A DNA stretch of 26,644 bases, taken from JAJZRV01 sp027442615. GTDB taxonomy: Bacteria; Pseudomonadota; Gammaproteobacteria; Burkholderiales; Ferrovaceae. Position 1 is the first letter of the stretch. Each line of letters starts with the position of its first letter. Below the pieces are notes generated by a model, which saw only the letters and a program-made list of their open reading frames with translations, ran no database searches and was not told the DNA's origin. Where the stretch lies: the NCBI GenBank assembly GCA_027442615.1, contig DAIBBI010000012.1, forward strand, positions 1 through 26,644, written 5' to 3'. Positions 1 to 7,372 of the stretch are shown here, in pieces. The position numbers and the translations under genes are program-made.

Positions 1-1
1 A

Positions 2-250
2 CAGCAATCCGAGGCTGACCATAAAATCGAACTTGCAGTGACGCAACAGCTCGAAGCCAACCCGCGCATTTACGCTGCGCACGTCACTGTCAGCGTTCGG
101 GATGGGGTTGTAACACTTTCCGGTTTTGTCTTCGAACCGGAAGAGGTGAATGAAGCCAAACAAAGCGCTGCGCTCGTTCCTGGCGTAAAGGAAATCAAAA
201 ACCGTATCGAACTGGAATTGTTCAGCCGATCAAGCCGGGGCAGCGGTTAA
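2..250 (+). CDS. BON-domain protein, 3' part (5' end outside window)
   Basis: The reading frame is open to the left window edge, so only the C-terminal ~82 residues are visible. They form one BON domain: an amphipathic helix around KIELAVTQQLEANPRI, a strand VSVRDGVVTLSGFV with the family's central Gly, a second helix rich in E, A and K, then VPGVKEIKNRIEL. BON domains are usually in periplasmic or outer-membrane-associated proteins (OsmY type) and are thought to bind phospholipid; that role is family knowledge, not shown here. The tail after the domain is short and Ser/Gly/Arg-rich. A GTG at 38 is an internal start-like codon, but the domain begins upstream of it, so I do not treat it as the true start. 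The decayed gene at 263 follows 12 bp later on the same strand. Confidence 0.75.
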   Translation, partial: QQSEADHKIELAVTQQLEANPRIYAAHVTVSVRDGVVTLSGFVFEPEEVNEAKQSAALVPGVKEIKNRIELELFSRSSRGSG

Positions 251-262
251 GATGACATTTTT

Positions 263-825
263 ATGCTGGTGTGCTGCGACTCATTTGTCGAAGGCGGCGC
301 CGAGACTTACACTCGTAGTCTAGTGAACTACTTCGCTGACGACACAGAAATTAGTGCGTGGCTGACCAAGCATTGGGAACCTGAGGAACTACAGCACGGC
401 CGTGCGCTAAAAGCCTATGTACAGCATGTGTGGCATGAATTCGACTGGAACGGCGCCTATAACAGCTTTTTTGCAGAATACAGGAAGCTGTGCACCATTG
501 ACGATGGAGCCCACGCGTGGGCGGGAATCTGGCACTACAAACATTCCTTCACTATTTCCTCGGATGCCGGGAGCAGGAAAACCTGAACCGACCACAGGTG
601 ATGGCTGCACTCTGGCGCCGTATAGCAGAGTTGCACAAGAGCGATGCTGATATCGCATTACGTTACGCAGTCGCCTGGCGCTTTCGTGGTCTCTGTCAGC
701 CGCAGTCACACATTGTCCTCGGCAAGCGAATATTTACGCAAATGAGTGCGGAATACCCCTTCGATCTGGCAACGAAGAGAATCATAGCCAGGCACAATAC
801 ACCCAGAAATCGGGCCCTGTTTGGG
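263..825 (+). pseudogene. Decayed gene, probably ferritin-like family (frameshift plus internal deletion)
   Basis: Two reading frames join into one protein-like sequence. The first (from 263) has NYFADDTEISAWLTKHW, then EPEELQHGRALKAYV with an E-E-x-x-H pattern, then HYKH at about 533-544. From about 544 the continuation HYFLGCREQENLNRP is one frame over, which fits loss of one base in the CATTCC stretch. It carries on through ALWRRIAEL and YPFDLATKRIIA to about 825. Between LCTIDD and HYKH the link is very short. From memory of the family I expect about 30-40 more residues there, including another helix ending in E-x-x-H, so an internal deletion is likely. The ferritin-like, metal-binding assignment comes from recalled motifs and is tentative. 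It could instead be a recent sequencing error plus a divergent protein. No functional full-length product is possible from this sequence. Confidence 0.5.
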
Positions 826-845
826 CACAGTAACCATCGAAAACA

Positions 846-873
846 TTGCCGGCCCCACGAATGGGGCCGGCAA
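846..873 (-). terminator. Strong hairpin terminator after tRNA-Ile/rpoD (probably bidirectional)
   Basis: A perfect 12-bp inverted repeat, TTGCCGGCCCCA paired with TGGGGCCGGCAA, has a 4-base loop that reads TTCG on the minus strand. On the minus strand it is followed by TGTTTTC. On the plus strand it is followed by a T-rich stretch (GTATTTATTTTATAT). It lies 25 bp after the 3' end of the tRNA, so it can end the rpoD-tRNA transcript and also any transcript coming from the relic on the plus strand. Confidence 0.8.
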
Positions 874-898
874 GTATTTATTTTATATATGTATTTGT

Positions 899-975
<77 letters not shown>

Positions 976-985
976 GCGACAGAAA

Positions 986-2869
986 TCAGTTTTCGTTGTT
1001 GTCGATGAAACTGCGCAGGCGTTCAGAACGCGAAGGATGGCGCAACTTGCGCAGTGCCTTGGCTTCAATCTGGCGAATGCGTTCGCGGGTGACGTCAAAC
1101 TGTTTGCCCACTTCTTCCAGCGTGTGATCCGTATTCATCTCGATGCCAAAACGCATGCGCAGCACCTTGGCTTCACGTTGGGTGAGCGAATCCAGAACAT
1201 CCTTGGTTGCATCGCGCAGGCTGGCATAGAGTGCCGAATCTGCCGGAGCCACCGTGGTGGTGTCTTCGATGAAATCACCCAAGTGAGAATCATCGTCGTC
1301 GCCAATGGGCGTCTCCATGGAAATGGGCTCTTTGGAAATCTTGAGGATCTTGCGAATCTTTTCCTCAGGCATTTCCATCTTTTTGGCCAGCTCTGCGGGA
1401 TCAGGCTCCTGGCCAGTTTCCTGCAGGATCTGGCGCGAAATGCGATTCATCTTGTTGATGGTTTCGATCATGTGCACCGGAATCCGGATGGTGCGCGCCT
1501 GGTCTGCGATGGAACGGGTAATGGCCTGACGAATCCACCAGGTGGCATACGTGGAGAATTTGTAGCCACGCCGATATTCAAACTTATCCACGGCCTTCAT
1601 CAAACCAATGTTGCCTTCCTGAATGAGGTCAAGGAACTGCAGGCCGCGGTTGGTGTATTTCTTGGCAATGGAGATCACGAGGCGCAGGTTGGCCTCGATC
1701 ATCTCGCGTTTGGCGCGTCGGGCACGGGCCTCGCCAGTGGACATCTGACGCGCGATTTCCTTGAGGTCCTTGATTGGGATACCCACTTCTTTTTGCAGGG
1801 CAATCAGGTTTTCCTGCTGCTCAATGATGGCGTGCTTGAAGCGGCCCAGCGTGCTGCTGTAGCCCTTGCGGGTCGCCATTTCTTCGACCACCCACTTCAC
1901 GTTGATTTCATTGCCCGGGAAAGACTTGATGAAGTGTGCACGAGGCATGCCGGCTGATGTCACGCACAGGTTCATGATGCCGCGCTCGTAGCTGCGCACC
2001 CGGTCCACCAGGCGGCGCAACCCGTTGCACAGGGCTTCCACCTGCTTGGCGGAAAAACGTATGGTCATCAGTTCGGCAGAAATGCTTTCCTGCAAGTCCT
2101 TGTAAGCGCGACTACGCGACCCCTTTTCAGCCAAGGCCTTGCGCATACGCTTGTTGAGGCGGCGGATGGCATTGAAACGCACCAGCGCATCCTGCTTTAA
2201 TAGTTCCAGGTTGGCGCTGGCAATGGCGCCGTCTTCATCCTCTTCGGACTCTTCCTCAAGCTCGACCTCTTCTTCCTCCTGCGCCATCTCGGCTTCGACG
2301 GCCTCTTCTTCGCCGTCGCCGTCAATCAGACCATCGATGACTTCATCGATGCGCATTTCGTCCCGCTCGACCTTGTCGGCCAGGAACAGGATTTCGTCGA
2401 TGGTGGTGGGGCAGGAAGAAATGGCCTGGATCATGTGCTTCAGGCCATCTTCAATGCGCTTGGCAATTTCAATTTCACCCTCGCGGGTCAGCAGTTCGAC
2501 GGTGCCCATCTCGCGCATGTACATGCGCACGGGGTCCGTGGTCCGGCCAAAATCCGAATCCACGGTGGACAAAGCTGCTTCGGCTTCTTCCACAACATCT
2601 TCGTCGGCTACGGGAGGCGGGGCCTCGGACATGAGCAGTTGCTCGCTGTCTGGCGCTTCATCATAAACAGCAATGCCCATGTCATTGATCATGCCGATCA
2701 CCGATTCAATCTGCTCGGCATCGAGCATGTCGTCGGGAATGTGATCGTTGATTTCGGCGTAGGTTAGAAAGCCGCGTTCCTTGCCCAGAACGATGAGGTT
2801 TTTGAGGCGCGCACGTTGGGCTTCGACATCATTTTGCCGAGCGTCAGATCTGGAGTTTTCTGCAGCCAT
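986..2869 (-). CDS. rpoD: RNA polymerase primary sigma factor RpoD (sigma-70)
   Basis: This is the main sigma factor directing RNA polymerase to housekeeping promoters; 627 residues against 613 in E. coli. In order: region 1.1 (about 20-75), region 1.2 (about 111-140, TDPVRMYMREMG), an acidic non-conserved insert (about 186-213, mostly Glu/Asp), region 2 (about 388-460, including NLRLVISIAKKYTNRGL and YATWWIRQAITRSIADQ), region 3 (VHMIETINK, with H466 and E469 at the places that read the extended -10 TG in E. coli), and region 4 with the helix-turn-helix EEVGKQFDVTRERIRQ. I chose ATG 2869 rather than GTG 2881 because the AAGGGG ribosome site overlaps the GTG but sits 11 bases before the ATG. 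It is last of the protein genes in the rpsU operon and also has its own promoter at 2918-2926. Confidence 0.97.
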   Translation of the reverse strand: MAAENSRSDARQNDVEAQRARLKNLIVLGKERGFLTYAEINDHIPDDMLDAEQIESVIGMINDMGIAVYDEAPDSEQLLMSEAPPPVADEDVVEEAEAALSTVDSDFGRTTDPVRMYMREMGTVELLTREGEIEIAKRIEDGLKHMIQAISSCPTTIDEILFLADKVERDEMRIDEVIDGLIDGDGEEEAVEAEMAQEEEEVELEEESEEDEDGAIASANLELLKQDALVRFNAIRRLNKRMRKALAEKGSRSRAYKDLQESISAELMTIRFSAKQVEALCNGLRRLVDRVRSYERGIMNLCVTSAGMPRAHFIKSFPGNEINVKWVVEEMATRKGYSSTLGRFKHAIIEQQENLIALQKEVGIPIKDLKEIARQMSTGEARARRAKREMIEANLRLVISIAKKYTNRGLQFLDLIQEGNIGLMKAVDKFEYRRGYKFSTYATWWIRQAITRSIADQARTIRIPVHMIETINKMNRISRQILQETGQEPDPAELAKKMEMPEEKIRKILKISKEPISMETPIGDDDDSHLGDFIEDTTTVAPADSALYASLRDATKDVLDSLTQREAKVLRMRFGIEMNTDHTLEEVGKQFDVTRERIRQIEAKALRKLRHPSRSERLRSFIDNNEN

Positions 2870-2917
2870 ATTCAGTCGCACCCCTTAGAAGACACGAATT
2901 CCGTTGAAAAACCGTAG

Positions 2918-2926
2918 ATTATATCA
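2918..2926 (-). promoter_or_regulatory. Extended -10 promoter for rpoD
   Basis: On the minus strand TGATATAAT (a TGn element plus a perfect TATAAT) lies in the 76-bp dnaG-rpoD gap, 48 bp before the rpoD ATG. No good -35 box is seen at 16-18 bp. The placement allows rpoD to be transcribed apart from rpsU and dnaG. Confidence 0.6.
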
Positions 2927-2945
2927 GAAAAACAGAAATAATCCC

Positions 2946-4685
2946 TCACTTTCCTTGCCTCGACATCGTAAGCTCTTGAAGTAATTGCTTTTCTTCTCCC
3001 GTAAGCACCTGGGCTCTGGCGCGTGCCAGCAAAGCATCGATCGTCCGGGTCCGGGCCACCCGATTCAAACGTGCCAACCCTTCCTGAAACAACAGGGTCA
3101 ACTGATCCGTTGGACTGGATTCTATGGCAGGAAATTCCCTGCGCAACGCTTCCTGAATGAACGGTTCCTCGGGTTGTCCCCGAAAGTGCTCCAGGATGAC
3201 GGCCAGATTGACGGTCCCTTCGTGATGTCGAACAAAGTCTGCCACCGCCAGGAGTGCCTGCTCATCGGGCAGTACCGCCTCGGCACCGGGTAACCCCTCT
3301 GTTTTCACCAGTTCGGGCTGGTGCAGCAAGCAGGCAAGGAGGCGTGCAGCCAGCGAGCTGGGTGCCGAGCGCTGCACGCGTCGTGCAGGAGCCGCCGGCA
3401 CGGCAACAGGTGCCTTACCCATCAAAGTCTCCACATCCTGGCGTTCCACCTGGGCCAGAGCGGCAATCCGGCTACGCAACAGCAGCGATAGGGCCGGTGC
3501 CGTAATTTGCGCAAGGCTGCCCTTGGCAGCCTGCAGAAACTGCGCGCGCCCCTCGGTCCGGGTCATGTCCACGCCACGGACCAGCGTCTCCAGCAAAAAT
3601 TCCGAAAGCGGGGTAGCCTTGGACAGCAAAAGTTCGAAAGCCTCGCGCCCGTGTTGCCGTACATAACTGTCCGGATCTTCCGCTTCGGGCAAAAACAGGA
3701 ACGCAACCTGTTTGCCATCCACCAGATGTGGCAGGGCGATTTCCATGGCACGCTGCGCCGCATTGCGTCCAGCCGGGTCACCATCAAAAGCAAAAATGAC
3801 CTGGTCTGCCATGCGCAACAGCTTTTGCACATGCACGGCCGAGGTTGCGGTACCCAATGTTGCCACGGCGTATTCAACACCGGCCTGCGCCAAGGCCACC
3901 ACGTCCATGTAGCCTTCCACCACAATGACGCGGTGCTGATCCCGAATGGCGCGACGCGCCTGGGTCAGACCATACAATTCCCGGCCTTTTTCAAACAGTG
4001 GCGTTTCGGGCGAGTTGAGATATTTGGGTTCGCCCACACCGATGACCCGCCCGCCAAAACCGATGACTTCGCCCCTGCTGTCCAGAATCGGGAACATCAC
4101 GCGCCCCCGGAAGCGGTCATAGCGCTTGCCCTCGTCGCCTTCGATGACGAGCCCCGCATCCACCAATTGGCGCGAATCATAGTCCGGAAACGCGGCGGCA
4201 AGACTGCGCCAGCCCTCAGGGGCATAACCCAGGCCAAAACGCGCTGCAATGGCACCGGTGAGACCACGGCGCTTGAGATACTGGATGGCGGGTTCGGAAA
4301 CCTTGAGTTGTGCCCGATAAAAAGCGGCAGCACGCTGCAATACTTCCCCCAGATCCAGGCGCGCCTCGGTGCGCGCAACATGTGCGGGGTTGTGTTCCAC
4401 GGGGACTTCAAGCCCCACCTGATGCGCCAACTCATGGACGGCATCGACAAAATTGGCGCCGGTATATTCCATGACGAATCCCAGGGCGGTGCCGCTGGCG
4501 CCGCAACCAAAGCAATAGTAAAACTGCTTGGCCGGATTAACCGAGAAAGAAGGGGTTTTTTCCGAGTGAAAGGGACAACGGGCCACAAAATTGGAACCCG
4601 TCTTCTTGAGCGGAACATAGCGCTCGACGGTGTCGACGATATCGACCCGGCCAAGCAGTGTCTGAATGAAATCGCGTGGAATCAT
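2946..4685 (-). CDS. dnaG: DNA primase DnaG
   Basis: DnaG makes the RNA primers for DNA replication at the fork. The 579 residues match the usual length (E. coli 581). The N-terminal CHC2 zinc finger is C37-x2-H40-x17-C58-x2-C61. The RNA polymerase core follows, with RFRGRVMFPI around 191-200. The TOPRIM domain has VVEGYMDVVA with catalytic E257 and the DGD motif at D301-D303, the metal-binding acids. The C-terminal part should be the helicase-binding domain; it is less conserved. The start MIPRDFIQTLL is typical for the family, although the ribosome site (CGGGCGG) is poor. It is third in the rpsU-yqeY-dnaG-rpoD operon. A hairpin in the 57-bp gap before it may lower its expression relative to rpsU. 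Confidence 0.97.
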   Translation of the reverse strand: MIPRDFIQTLLGRVDIVDTVERYVPLKKTGSNFVARCPFHSEKTPSFSVNPAKQFYYCFGCGASGTALGFVMEYTGANFVDAVHELAHQVGLEVPVEHNPAHVARTEARLDLGEVLQRAAAFYRAQLKVSEPAIQYLKRRGLTGAIAARFGLGYAPEGWRSLAAAFPDYDSRQLVDAGLVIEGDEGKRYDRFRGRVMFPILDSRGEVIGFGGRVIGVGEPKYLNSPETPLFEKGRELYGLTQARRAIRDQHRVIVVEGYMDVVALAQAGVEYAVATLGTATSAVHVQKLLRMADQVIFAFDGDPAGRNAAQRAMEIALPHLVDGKQVAFLFLPEAEDPDSYVRQHGREAFELLLSKATPLSEFLLETLVRGVDMTRTEGRAQFLQAAKGSLAQITAPALSLLLRSRIAALAQVERQDVETLMGKAPVAVPAAPARRVQRSAPSSLAARLLACLLHQPELVKTEGLPGAEAVLPDEQALLAVADFVRHHEGTVNLAVILEHFRGQPEEPFIQEALRREFPAIESSPTDQLTLLFQEGLARLNRVARTRTIDALLARARAQVLTGEEKQLLQELTMSRQGK

Positions 4686-4700
4686 CCGCCCGTGTCAAAT

Positions 4701-4725
4701 TTGAGAAGTCCCCGCAGGGACTCAA
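4701..4725 (-). other. Hairpin between yqeY and dnaG, possible attenuator
   Basis: On the minus strand TTGAGTCCC pairs with GGGACTTCTCAA around a TGCG loop: nine base pairs with a three-base bulge on the 3' arm. The stem is followed by ATTTGACAC, a poor T-tract, so complete termination is unlikely. In E. coli a leaky terminator between rpsU and dnaG keeps primase scarce. The position suggests a similar role, but that is inference. Confidence 0.4.
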
Positions 4726-4742
4726 TCCGCCTGGAGAAGCGC

Positions 4743-5192
4743 CTAGCGCGTTCCCAGACGGGCCTTGACCAGACCCGAGACCTGCCCCATGTCCGCACGG
4801 CCAGCCAGCTGTGGTTTGACGAGAGCCATCACTTTTGCCATATCCTGCATCCCGGCGGCACCGGAATCCTGGATGGCCTGTTCGACGATGGCCGTCACTG
4901 CCTCGACAGATAATGCCTGAGGCATGTACTGCTGCAATACCGTGACTTCAAAGTGTTCTTGCTGGGCCAGATCCTGCCGACCCGCTGCTTCAAACTGCGC
5001 AATGGAATCCTTGCGCTGTTTGAGCATTTTGTCCAGGATGACCAGCACGGCAGCGTCATCCAGTTCAATGCGTTCATCCACTTCTTTTTGCTTGAGCGCC
5101 GCCAAAATGAGCCGAATGGCATTGAGGCGCCCGGTTTCGCGGGCGCGCATGGCAGACTTCATGTCTTCAGTGATGCGTGCTTTCAGATTCAT
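4743..5192 (-). CDS. yqeY: GatB/YqeY-domain protein
   Basis: This is a 149-residue, all-helical protein of the YqeY family, related to the C-terminal tRNA-binding tail domain of GatB, the amidotransferase subunit. Recognisable stretches are MNLKARITEDMKSAMRA at the start, LNAIRLILAALKQKEVDER around residues 23-41, LQQYMPQALS around 85-94 and a C-terminal VSGLVKARLG. The domain is thought to bind tRNA, but the role of the free-standing protein is not well defined. It lies between rpsU and dnaG, a common arrangement in beta- and gammaproteobacteria. It has no catalytic motif and no signal peptide, so it is cytoplasmic. The ribosome site is weak, so it may depend on translation of upstream rpsU. 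Confidence 0.92.
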   Translation of the reverse strand: MNLKARITEDMKSAMRARETGRLNAIRLILAALKQKEVDERIELDDAAVLVILDKMLKQRKDSIAQFEAAGRQDLAQQEHFEVTVLQQYMPQALSVEAVTAIVEQAIQDSGAAGMQDMAKVMALVKPQLAGRADMGQVSGLVKARLGTR

Positions 5193-5235
5193 GTGCCAAG
5201 GAAAGCGTCAGCGCTCCCAGCGTCCATGTCAGAAA

Positions 5236-5448
5236 TCAATACAACTTGGGCGGCAGCATCTGGCTGCGCAGACGCTTGTAACGACGCTTGATGGCCGCGG
5301 CCAGCTTGCGCTTACGTTCGGCGGTAGGCTTTTCATAGAACTCGCGAGCACGGAGCTCGGTCAGCAAGCCGGTTTTTTCCACTGCACGCTTGAAGCGGCG
5401 CAGGGCGACGTCAAAAGGCTCGTTTTCTTTTACGCGGATGTTTGGCAT
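5236..5448 (-). CDS. rpsU: Small ribosomal subunit protein bS21
   Basis: This 70-residue, strongly basic protein is the complete bS21 family pattern: MPNIRVKENEPFDVALRRFK, then KTGLLTELRAREFYEKPTAE, then KRRYKRLRSQ. It sits on the 30S platform near the anti-Shine-Dalgarno end of 16S rRNA and helps start-site binding. The ATG has a good site, AGAGG five bases upstream. It is the first gene of the macromolecular-synthesis operon and follows a near-consensus promoter at 5493-5522, which fits the high demand for a ribosomal protein. Confidence 0.97.
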   Translation of the reverse strand: MPNIRVKENEPFDVALRRFKRAVEKTGLLTELRAREFYEKPTAERKRKLAAAIKRRYKRLRSQMLPPKLY

Positions 5449-5492
5449 TCAAACCTCTAAATCGACAACAGGGTCGTTCGGAAAAGTCGTGG

Positions 5493-5522
5493 ATTATAGC
5501 AGGAACTCTGTCCATTTGTCAC
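5493..5522 (-). promoter_or_regulatory. Near-consensus promoter of the rpsU-yqeY-dnaG-rpoD operon
   Basis: On the minus strand: -35 GTGACA (5 of 6), an 18-bp spacer ending TGC, and -10 TATAAT (perfect) with an extended TGn. The -10 box lies 44 bp before the rpsU ATG. This is the best promoter visible in the window. It overlaps the territory of the divergent tsaD promoter. Confidence 0.75.
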
Positions 5523-5527
5523 TGGGC

Positions 5528-5536
5528 TGTTAGAAT
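5528..5536 (+). promoter_or_regulatory. Candidate extended -10 promoter for tsaD
   Basis: TGTTAGAAT is a TGn element with TAGAAT (5 of 6), 31 bp before the tsaD ATG. No good -35 box is present. A polymerase here would collide with one bound at the rpsU promoter, whose -35 box ends at 5522. Confidence 0.45.
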
Positions 5537-5566
5537 GATCTCCCCCTGACCGAGGAGCCTCCGAGA

Positions 5567-6586
5567 ATGCTGGTATTGGGCATCGAATCATCCTGCGACG
5601 AGACGGGTGTCGCGCTCTACGACACCCGCGACGGGCTCCTTGCCGATGCCCTGCATTCCCAGATTGCCCTGCACGAGGCCTATGGCGGCGTGGTACCCGA
5701 ACTGGCCTCGCGCGACCACATACGACGGGTGGTCCCACTGATCCGGCAAACTTTGCGACAAGCCAACAAAACGCTGGCTGATCTCGATGCCGTGGCCTAT
5801 ACCGCCGGCCCGGGGCTTGCTGGCGCCTTGCTGGTGGGCGCTTCGGTGGCCGAATCCCTGGCCCTGGCTCTCAAAATTCCGGCCGTGGGCGTGCATCACC
5901 TGGAGGGACACCTGCTCTCCCCGCTTCTGGGGGATCCGCCACCCGCCTTTCCCTTCGTGGCCTTGCTGGTTTCGGGTGGACATAGCCAGTTCATGGCAGT
6001 GCGCGACGTGGGGCAGTACGAATTGCTGGGAGAAACGGTGGATGACGCCGCTGGAGAAGCCTTTGACAAGACCGCGCAGCTGCTGGGACTGTCCTATCCC
6101 GGCGGCCCCGCCCTGGCCCGCCTCGCCGAAACCGGCAACCCCCAGCGCTTTGCCCTGCCGCGGCCCATGATGCTAAGCGGCGACCTCAATCTGAGCTTCA
6201 GCGGCTTGAAAACCGCCGTTTCAATGCTGGTGAAGGCCCATCAGCCGGAGGATTATCCCGACATCGCCGCAAGTTTTGAGGCTGCGGTAGTGGATGTGCT
6301 GTGCCACAAGGCACGGCAGGCCCTGGCGCACACCGGCATGAGGCAGCTGGTCGTGGCCGGGGGGGTGGGTGCCAACCGTCGCCTGCGCGCAGCCCTCTCG
6401 GCACAACTGGAAAAGCAGGGGGACGAGGTGGCCTTTCCACCGCTACGCCTGTGCACTGACAACGGCGCCATGATCGCCTACGCGGGGGCCTTGCACCTGC
6501 AACGGCAAGCCACACTGGTAGCCCCGGGCGGAACGTTTGCCATCCATCCACGCTGGAATCTGCAGGAATACGCCAAGGCCTTATAA
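5567..6586 (+). CDS. tsaD: tRNA N6-threonylcarbamoyladenosine transferase TsaD
   Basis: TsaD, with TsaB and TsaE, moves the threonylcarbamoyl group from TC-AMP to A37 of tRNAs that read ANN codons. The 339-residue length is typical. It shows the ASKHA-fold start VLGIESSCDETGVALYD, the metal ligands H111-x3-H115 in HHLEGHLLSP, VSGGHSQ at 136-142, GEAFDKTAQLLGL around 163-175, the AGGVGANRRLR nucleotide loop around 264-274, and the third ligand D298 in CTDNGAMIA. The ATG has GAGGAG nine bases upstream. It diverges from rpsU; linkage of tsaD to rpsU-dnaG-rpoD is common in proteobacteria. Its stop lies 6 bp from the convergent moeB stop, with no clear terminator between them. Confidence 0.97.
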   Translation: MLVLGIESSCDETGVALYDTRDGLLADALHSQIALHEAYGGVVPELASRDHIRRVVPLIRQTLRQANKTLADLDAVAYTAGPGLAGALLVGASVAESLALALKIPAVGVHHLEGHLLSPLLGDPPPAFPFVALLVSGGHSQFMAVRDVGQYELLGETVDDAAGEAFDKTAQLLGLSYPGGPALARLAETGNPQRFALPRPMMLSGDLNLSFSGLKTAVSMLVKAHQPEDYPDIAASFEAAVVDVLCHKARQALAHTGMRQLVVAGGVGANRRLRAALSAQLEKQGDEVAFPPLRLCTDNGAMIAYAGALHLQRQATLVAPGGTFAIHPRWNLQEYAKAL

Positions 6587-6592
6587 CTGGAC

Positions 6593-7363
6593 CTAGGCGG
6601 CCCGGTGTACGGCAGCGCTGTCGCCGCAGGCCTTGCAACATGGATCGCGCGGCAGGCGAATCTGCTGCCATTCCATGGAAAGCGCATTCAGAATCAAAAG
6701 CCGGCCGGCCAGTGACTGTCCCATGCCCACCAACAGCTTGAGCGCCTCGGCCGCCTGGGTGGCCCCCACAATGCCCACCAGCGGCGAAAACACACCCATG
6801 ACCGCGCAGCGAACTTCCTCGTCCACGGCGTTTTCAGGATACAGGCATTCATAGCAGGGGCTGTCCGCAGCACGCGGATCAAACACGGCAATCTGGGCAT
6901 CGAAACGGATGGCCGCTCCGGATACCAATGGTTTGAGATGCAAGACGCAGGCCCGGTTGACAGCGTGGCGCGTGGCAAAATTGTCGCTGCAATCCAGCAC
7001 CACATCAGCCAGGGCAACCTGGTTGGACAAGGCCTCTCCGGACAGGCGCTCTGCGAGCGTCACCACCTCCACATCGGGGTTGATGGCCAGCAGGGATTCA
7101 CGTGTGGCCAGGGCCTTGTTGCGCCCCAGATCTGACATGCGCAGCGCAATCTGGCGCTGCAGATTGGTCAGGTCCACCGTATCCCCATCACACAGTGTGA
7201 TGCGCCCCACGCCGCTGGCAGCCAGGTAGAGCGACGCCGAAGAACCCAGCCCACCTGCCCCGATCAGGAGCACGCGGGCTTTGCGGATTTTTTCCTGCCC
7301 TTCCACACCGAGCTCGTCGAGCAGGATGTGACGGCTATAGCGCAACAGTTCGATATCGTCCAT
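6593..7363 (-). CDS. moeB: Molybdopterin-synthase adenylyltransferase MoeB (HesA/MoeB/ThiF family)
   Basis: This is an E1-like enzyme that adenylates the C-terminal Gly-Gly of a small sulfur carrier (MoaD, possibly ThiS). In 256 residues it shows the ATP loop GAGGLGS (35-41), the DGDTVDLTNLQRQ motif (59-71), CSDNFATR (125-132), and two zinc cysteine pairs, C170-x2-C173 and C243-x2-C246. C186 (EEVRCAVMG) is at the place of the conserved MoeB cysteine. It has no C-terminal rhodanese domain, unlike eukaryotic MOCS3. No moaD or thiS lies nearby, so the partner cannot be decided from context; ThiF is the alternative name. It is last in the gpmA-envC-ctpA-moeB run, 9 bp after ctpA. Confidence 0.88.
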   Translation of the reverse strand: MDDIELLRYSRHILLDELGVEGQEKIRKARVLLIGAGGLGSSASLYLAASGVGRITLCDGDTVDLTNLQRQIALRMSDLGRNKALATRESLLAINPDVEVVTLAERLSGEALSNQVALADVVLDCSDNFATRHAVNRACVLHLKPLVSGAAIRFDAQIAVFDPRAADSPCYECLYPENAVDEEVRCAVMGVFSPLVGIVGATQAAEALKLLVGMGQSLAGRLLILNALSMEWQQIRLPRDPCCKACGDSAAVHRAA

Positions 7364-7372
7364 AAGCCTTGC

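Noticed and set aside
407..709. Minus-strand 100-codon frame across the relic
   Set aside because: It has no family features and no ribosome site, and lies opposite sequence with clear homology-like motifs on the plus strand.
1037..1957. Long plus-strand open frame of 306 codons opposite rpoD
   Set aside because: It is fully antisense to an unmistakable rpoD and has no recognisable domain; it follows from GC-rich codon bias.
2240..2330. Acidic run in RpoD (about residues 186-213) as a novel domain
   Set aside because: The non-conserved region of primary sigma factors in this group is usually acidic; this looks normal.
2869..2881. GTG 2881 as the rpoD start
   Set aside because: The ribosome site AAGGGG overlaps this codon; ATG 2869 has usable spacing.
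3507..4913. Plus-strand open frame of 468 codons opposite dnaG and yqeY
   Set aside because: It is antisense to two clear genes, crosses their gap, and has no ribosome site or family motif.
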